The notes beneath the pieces are model-generated. The model did not search any database, had not been told where the DNA came from, and saw nothing but the letters and a program-made list of their open reading frames with translations. From Gaiellasilicea sp037720595 (lineage in GTDB: Bacteria > Actinomycetota > Thermoleophilia > Gaiellales > Gaiellaceae), in the NCBI GenBank assembly GCA_037720595.1, contig JBBJLW010000013.1, positions 1-64,000 on the forward strand: 64,000 bases of DNA, in the 5' to 3' direction. The position numbers and the translations under genes are program-made. Below are positions 60,511 to 64,000 of the stretch, piece by piece; the stretch's first letter is position 1; every line of letters begins with the position of its first letter.

Positions 60511-61208
60511 GTCCTGCCCCCGCCGCCGCCCTGCTCGCCGCTGCCGGCACCGCGGCGCTGCTCGCGGATCGGCTCTGGGCGATCGCCGTAATCGCAGTCG
60601 TGCTGTTCTCGATCTGCCTCCGGGCGCCTGCGCAACGGCGGTGGGTCTACCTCTTCGGCGCGCTTTCGACCGGGCTCGGCGTGCTCGTCTTCTCGCCGTT
60701 CCTCTGGTCGAGCCCGGAGGGAACGCTGCTCTGGGAGGGGCCGACGATTCCGGTGCTCGGCCCCCTCGACGTCACCACCACCGAGCTGTACGAGGCCGCG
60801 CTGAACGCACTGCGGCTCTCGGCGCTCGCGCTCGCCTTCTCGGCCTATGCGCTCCTTCTCGACCACGATCGGCTCGTGGCCGCAGCCGGATTCGCCCGCC
60901 GTTCGGCTCTCGCGGTGGCGCTCGCGACCCGGCTCGTCCCGTCGCTGGAGCGTGATGCGGCCGGACTTGCGGAGGCGATCCGCGGTCGCGGGATCAAGCT
61001 CCAGGGTGCTCGCGGCTACGCGACCCTGCTCTCGCCGCTCGTCGCCGGGTCGCTCGAACGGGCTTCCAGCCTCGCGGAGGCCATGGAGTCCCGCGGCTTC
61101 GGTCGTGCCGGGCCGACCCGAGCTCCGCGCCCAGGTTGGACTGGCCGCGACCGACTCGTGCTCGCCCTCTCGCCCCTCCTGATCCTGGTGGCTGCGCTGT
61201 GGCTCTAG
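60507..61208 (+). CDS. ecfT: ECF transporter transmembrane subunit (EcfT)
   Basis: EcfT links the ATPases to the S component in energy-coupling factor importers. The 233-residue protein has several helices and two coupling motifs: LAEAIRGRGIKLQG and LAEAMESRGFGRAG, the Ala-x-x-x-Arg-Gly pattern of the family. ATG 60507 overlaps the lipoprotein stop. The next gene starts 10 nt before its stop. Confidence 0.93.
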   Translation: MSPAPAAALLAAAGTAALLADRLWAIAVIAVVLFSICLRAPAQRRWVYLFGALSTGLGVLVFSPFLWSSPEGTLLWEGPTIPVLGPLDVTTTELYEAALNALRLSALALAFSAYALLLDHDRLVAAAGFARRSALAVALATRLVPSLERDAAGLAEAIRGRGIKLQGARGYATLLSPLVAGSLERASSLAEAMESRGFGRAGPTRAPRPGWTGRDRLVLALSPLLILVAALWL

Positions 61209-62581
61209 TCTCGGGCGCTCTAGCGTCGCTCGACCGGCTCGAGTTCTCGTATCCGGGCGCGTCCCGGACGCTCGGCCAGCTCTCGCTCGAGCTCGAGGCG
61301 GGGGAGGTCGTGGCGCTGCTCGGCCCCTCGGGCTCCGGCAAGTCGACGCTGCTGCGCGCGCTCTCCGGGCTCGTGCCGCACTTCCACGGCGGGCGATTCG
61401 CCGGCAGGGTTGTCGTCGCCGGGCTCGACACGCGAACGGCGCGGCCGGCCGACCTTGCAGGCACCGTGGCCACGGTCTTCCAGGATCCGGAGGATCAGGT
61501 CGTGATGACGATCGTCGAGAACGAGGTCGCGTTCGGACTCGAGAATCTCGGCACACCTCCGGCCGAGATCTGGCCGCGCGTCGAGCGCGCGCTCGCGTCG
61601 GTCGATGCGCTCCACCTCTGGGGGCGGAAGACCGTCGAGCTTTCGGGCGGGGAGCTCCAGCGGGTCTGTCTCGCCTCCGCGCTCGCGCTCGAGCCGCAGA
61701 TTCTCCTCCTCGATGAGCCGACGTCGCAGCTCGACCCCGACGCGGCCGCGCTCTTTCTCGCCGCGGTCGAGCGGCTCGGCGCCTCCGTCGTCCTCTCCGA
61801 GCAGCGAGTCGGCCGAGCGCTCGCGCTTGCGACGCGCGTCCTCTTCGTCGAGGACGGCCGGCTGCTCCTCGACGCACCGACCGACCTCGCCCGTGAGTGG
61901 CTGGCCGCACACAGGCCGCGCTGGACGAACGCAAGTGTTGTTTCAACACAAGGTTCGACATGGCCGTCGGAGTCGGTGCTCGACTTCCGCGGGGCTACGT
62001 TTGCCTACCGGGGAAAACCGTCCGTTCTGGAGAGGATCGACCTTTCCGTCCGGCGAGGGGAGATCCTGGCGCTCTCGGGGCCCAACGGCTCCGGGAAGAC
62101 GACGCTCGCGAAGCTCGCGGCCGGGCTGCTCGAGCCGGACCACGGGCTCGTCGAGCGCCGCGGCAGGGCCGGCTATCTCTCCCAGGATCCCGGCCGCTAC
62201 GTCGTCTGCGAGACAGCGCTCGCCGAGGTCGCGCTCGCGGTGGACGGCGACGAATCGCGTGCCCACGCGGTTCTCGAGCGCTTCGGATTGGGTTGGGCCG
62301 CGGCTTGTCACCCGCGCGATCTCTCGAGTGGAGAGCGAGAGCGGCTGGGGATTGCTGCCGTCGCCGTTGCGGAGCCGGATCTCCTCGTGCTCGACGAGCC
62401 GACGCGCGGCCTCGATCCCGACCGCAAGGCCGACCTCGGCCGCTGGCTCGAGGAATATGCAGCCGCCGGCCGAGGCGTCCTCGTCGCCACGCACGACCTC
62501 GAGCTCCCGGCGCATCGCCGAATCGGACTTAGTGTTGAAACAACACAAGCGCCTTTCGCGGGAGAGCTCGTTGCCGTCTAG
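61199..62581 (+). CDS. ECF transporter ATPase, two ABC domains fused
   Basis: This 460-residue protein contains both ATPase halves of an ECF importer (EcfA and EcfA'): the first with GPSGSGKSTLLRAL, FQDPEDQVV and LSGGELQRVCLA; the second, from about residue 265, with GPNGSGKTTLAKLA, LSSGERERLGIA and LVLDEPTRGLDPDRKA. Single-gene fusions of EcfA domains occur in actinobacteria. A GTGTTG-NNN-CAACAC palindrome lies at the end of each ABC domain. The GTG start overlaps ecfT. Confidence 0.93.
   Translation: MALVSGALASLDRLEFSYPGASRTLGQLSLELEAGEVVALLGPSGSGKSTLLRALSGLVPHFHGGRFAGRVVVAGLDTRTARPADLAGTVATVFQDPEDQVVMTIVENEVAFGLENLGTPPAEIWPRVERALASVDALHLWGRKTVELSGGELQRVCLASALALEPQILLLDEPTSQLDPDAAALFLAAVERLGASVVLSEQRVGRALALATRVLFVEDGRLLLDAPTDLAREWLAAHRPRWTNASVVSTQGSTWPSESVLDFRGATFAYRGKPSVLERIDLSVRRGEILALSGPNGSGKTTLAKLAAGLLEPDHGLVERRGRAGYLSQDPGRYVVCETALAEVALAVDGDESRAHAVLERFGLGWAAACHPRDLSSGERERLGIAAVAVAEPDLLVLDEPTRGLDPDRKADLGRWLEEYAAAGRGVLVATHDLELPAHRRIGLSVETTQAPFAGELVAV
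61935..61949. repeat. palindrome GTGTTG-TTT-CAACAC within ecfA, first site
   Basis: This perfect 6-bp inverted repeat with a TTT loop lies at the linker after the first ABC domain. Outer bases extend the match with the second site as AGTGTTG...CAACACAAG. It is AT-rich compared with the surrounding coding DNA. Confidence 0.7.
62532..62546. repeat. palindrome GTGTTG-AAA-CAACAC within ecfA, second site
   Basis: This 15-mer is the exact reverse complement of the first site at 61935 and lies at the end of the second ABC domain, just before the S-component gene. The flanks AGTGTTG and CAACACAAG are the same in both. Confidence 0.7.
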
Positions 62582-63245
62582 AGCCGTCAGCGGCTGCGCG
62601 GCCGTCGCCCTCGGGCTCTCGGCCTGGGCGGCCCTCGATCCGGCCCGCGGAGCGCTCGCCGTCCTGCTCGCCGCCTTCGCGGTCGTCGCGGCCGGGTTCG
62701 CCTGGCTCGAAAGAGGCACTGTTTCGGCCCGCGACCTCACGCTCGTCGCGACACTGGGCGGCCTCGCAGCGGCGGGCCGGGTCCTCTTCGCGCCGGTGCC
62801 GAGCGTCCAGCCGGTGACGGTGATCGTCGCGGCAGCCGGGATCGCGCTCGGCCCGAAGCGGGGGTTCGCCGTCGGCGCGGTCGCCGCGCTCGCTTCCAAC
62901 TTCTTCCTCGGTCAGGGCCCGCACACGCCGTGGCAGATGCTCGCGTGGGGCGGCTGCGGGCTGCTCGGTGGCCTGCTGCGACCGTTCCTCCACGGACGCC
63001 TCGCGTTTGCCGCCTTCACCGTCGTCCTCGGCTTCGCCTTCGGCATGGTGATGGACGTCTGGCTCTGGTACGGGTTCTACCCGCACACAGAGGCCGCGCT
63101 GCTCGCGCGCCTCGGGGCTGGAGTCCCCTTCAACGTCGCGCACGCGGCCGGCAACGTCGTGCTCGCTCTCGTCGCCGGCCCTGAGCTGCGGCGCGTGCTC
63201 GAGCGCTTCGAGCGCCGCGGGCGGACCGAGGTGGTGTGGGCATGA
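62571..63245 (+). CDS. ECF transporter S component (probable cobalamin)
   Basis: This 224-residue protein has about six helices. Segments such as VTVIVAAAGIALGPKRGFAV and GQGPHTPWQMLAWGGCGLLG resemble the ECF S-component fold. The substrate is inferred to be cobalamin from the riboswitch and the DUF4430 neighbours; sequence alone does not decide between cobalamin and other vitamins. TTG 62571 is the chosen start (GGGAGA upstream), 11 nt before the ecfA stop; a GTG at 62532 would add 13 residues. The next gene overlaps by 4 nt. Confidence 0.85.
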   Translation: MPSRAVSGCAAVALGLSAWAALDPARGALAVLLAAFAVVAAGFAWLERGTVSARDLTLVATLGGLAAAGRVLFAPVPSVQPVTVIVAAAGIALGPKRGFAVGAVAALASNFFLGQGPHTPWQMLAWGGCGLLGGLLRPFLHGRLAFAAFTVVLGFAFGMVMDVWLWYGFYPHTEAALLARLGAGVPFNVAHAAGNVVLALVAGPELRRVLERFERRGRTEVVWA

Positions 63246-64000
63246 GACTGCTCGCGATCCTCGCCGCGACGACCGCGCTAGCGACGCCCACCGGCTACGT
63301 CGCCGCCCAGCAGCGGGAGGACGGAGGATTCGGGGACGCCCAGATCACCGCGTGGGCGACGCTCGGGCTTGCCGCCTCCGGCGCGGAGCAGGGGACGCTT
63401 GCGCGCGCCGCCGCGTACCTCGCACGACAGGAACCGCGCGAGCCGACCGACGTCGCGCTCGTCGCGATCGCTCGCAGCGCCGCTGGAGACCGCCCCGATG
63501 CCCTGCTCGCCCGCCTGCGTTCGCACCGACCCGGGAAGCTCCTAAACGCCACGATCTGGACGATCCTCGCTCTCCGTCAGGCCGGCGAGCCGGCACCACC
63601 CGCGCTCGTTCGCTCGCTTTTGGCCGCGCAACGAGGCTCGGGCGGCTGGTCGTGGCACTCGTCGGCGGCCCCCGACACGAACGACACCGCCGCGGCGATC
63701 CAGGCGCTCCGTGCGGCCGGGATCAGGGGCCGTCCGATCGATCGCGCCGTCGGCTTCCTCCGCCGCCACCAGAACCGCGACGGCGGCTTCGAATTGACGG
63801 ACGACCGCGGCTCGGACGCCCAGTCGACGGCCTGGGCGATTCAGGCGCTCCTCGCCGCCGGACGCCAGCCCGGCGCTGCAGCCTTCCGCTACCTCGCCGG
63901 CCTGCGCCGGCCCGACGGCAGCTACCGCTACTCCGCCCGCTACGCCACGACGCCTCTCTGGGTGACGGCTCAGGTACTGCCGGCGCTCGCCCGCAAGCCG
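63242..64000 (+). CDS. exported alpha/alpha-barrel (prenyltransferase-type repeat) protein, 3' end missing
   Basis: The open frame runs from ATG 63242 to the window end, giving 253 residues. A signal peptide (RLLAILAATTALATPTG) is followed by repeats of the prenyltransferase/squalene-cyclase type: QQREDGGFGDAQITAWATLG, LLAAQRGSGGWSWHSSAAPD with DTAAAIQALRAAG, FLRRHQNRDGGFELTDDRG with QSTAWAIQALLAAG, and LRRPDGSYRYSARYATTPLW. This is the fold of the N-terminal alpha barrel of intrinsic factor and transcobalamin. The ATG overlaps the S-component stop, so it belongs to the riboswitch operon. A DUF4430 domain could follow beyond the window. Confidence 0.88.
   Translation, partial: MRLLAILAATTALATPTGYVAAQQREDGGFGDAQITAWATLGLAASGAEQGTLARAAAYLARQEPREPTDVALVAIARSAAGDRPDALLARLRSHRPGKLLNATIWTILALRQAGEPAPPALVRSLLAAQRGSGGWSWHSSAAPDTNDTAAAIQALRAAGIRGRPIDRAVGFLRRHQNRDGGFELTDDRGSDAQSTAWAIQALLAAGRQPGAAAFRYLAGLRRPDGSYRYSARYATTPLWVTAQVLPALARKP

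Noticed and set aside
60303..61961. 552-residue minus-strand open frame over ecfT and ecfA
   Set aside because: It is Arg-rich shadow sequence opposite two well-defined transporter genes.
61935..62546. Insertion sequence or transposon ends
   Set aside because: The palindromes lie inside an intact ATPase frame, no transposase is present, and no target duplication is seen.

Overview
The window is GC-rich chromosomal DNA from an actinobacterium. Four things point that way: strongly GC-biased codons with frequent GTG starts; the order polA-rpsA-coaE-(...)-uvrB-(...)-uvrA, which matches the usual actinobacterial arrangement; Rex and DUF1360 genes; and many -10 hexamers (TANNNT) sitting 6-9 nt before a start codon, the layout expected for leaderless mRNAs. 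A deep-branching group such as Thermoleophilia (Gaiella/Solirubrobacter relatives) fits, but that placement is an inference from gene content. No tRNA, rRNA, CRISPR array, insertion sequence or phage gene was seen.

Layout. 1-5217: polA (5' end cut off by the window), rpsA, coaE and a lytic transglycosylase. 5218-9121: an interruption of the conserved order holding a decayed MFS transporter, a frameshifted GNAT gene, a large secreted DUF6605-type protein and a DUF1360 protein. 9339-19639: uvrB and uvrA, each behind a LexA-type (SOS) operator, with DUF2277, two GlsB/YeaQ-type membrane proteins, an M32 carboxypeptidase, a metallophosphoesterase and an AI-2E-family permease between them. 19641-25074: a PEP mutase-family enzyme, a large class III cyclase/STAND ATPase, a PaaI-type thioesterase and a membrane protein. 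25024-27370: DUF2520-panC-panB pantothenate operon. 27414-29074: GNAT enzyme and an alpha/beta hydrolase. 29126-32835: an encapsulin-cargo-like ferritin, an FmdB zinc ribbon, family 4 uracil-DNA glycosylase and the t6A/ribosome modification run tsaE-tsaB-rimI-tsaD. 32819-40403: subtilase, glutamate dehydrogenase, glutaredoxin-like protein, Rex, a GT4 glycosyltransferase, a YbdK-type ligase and a DUF1844-like protein. 40554-42608: H+-pyrophosphatase. 42848-48520: secreted proteins, two of which carry an inserted PA domain. 48593-56492: a transport block with two APC permease-USP fusions, two small RCK proteins, and a convergent TrkH/TrkA pair. 56527-59023: sugar dehydrogenase lipoprotein, an unusual metallo-beta-lactamase-fold protein, a coiled-coil protein and VanZ.

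The most interesting locus is 59031-64000, which continues past the window. A cobalamin riboswitch controls six genes that overlap or nearly overlap: two exported proteins with transcobalamin-C-terminal-like (DUF4430) domains, EcfT, a fused double EcfA ATPase, an ECF S component, and an exported protein of prenyltransferase-type alpha/alpha-barrel repeats. Animal intrinsic factor and transcobalamin consist of an alpha/alpha barrel plus a DUF4430-like beta domain. This operon therefore looks like a bacterial B12 capture and import system in which those two halves are separate proteins coupled to an ECF transporter.

Other points of note: a dead promoter-plus-head copy of the APC permease gene; an encapsulin-type ferritin with no shell gene beside it and no recognisable targeting tail; a spaced array of GACRYGTC octamers before the glycosyltransferase operon; a probable CTG start for rimI; and several small duplications and decay scars.
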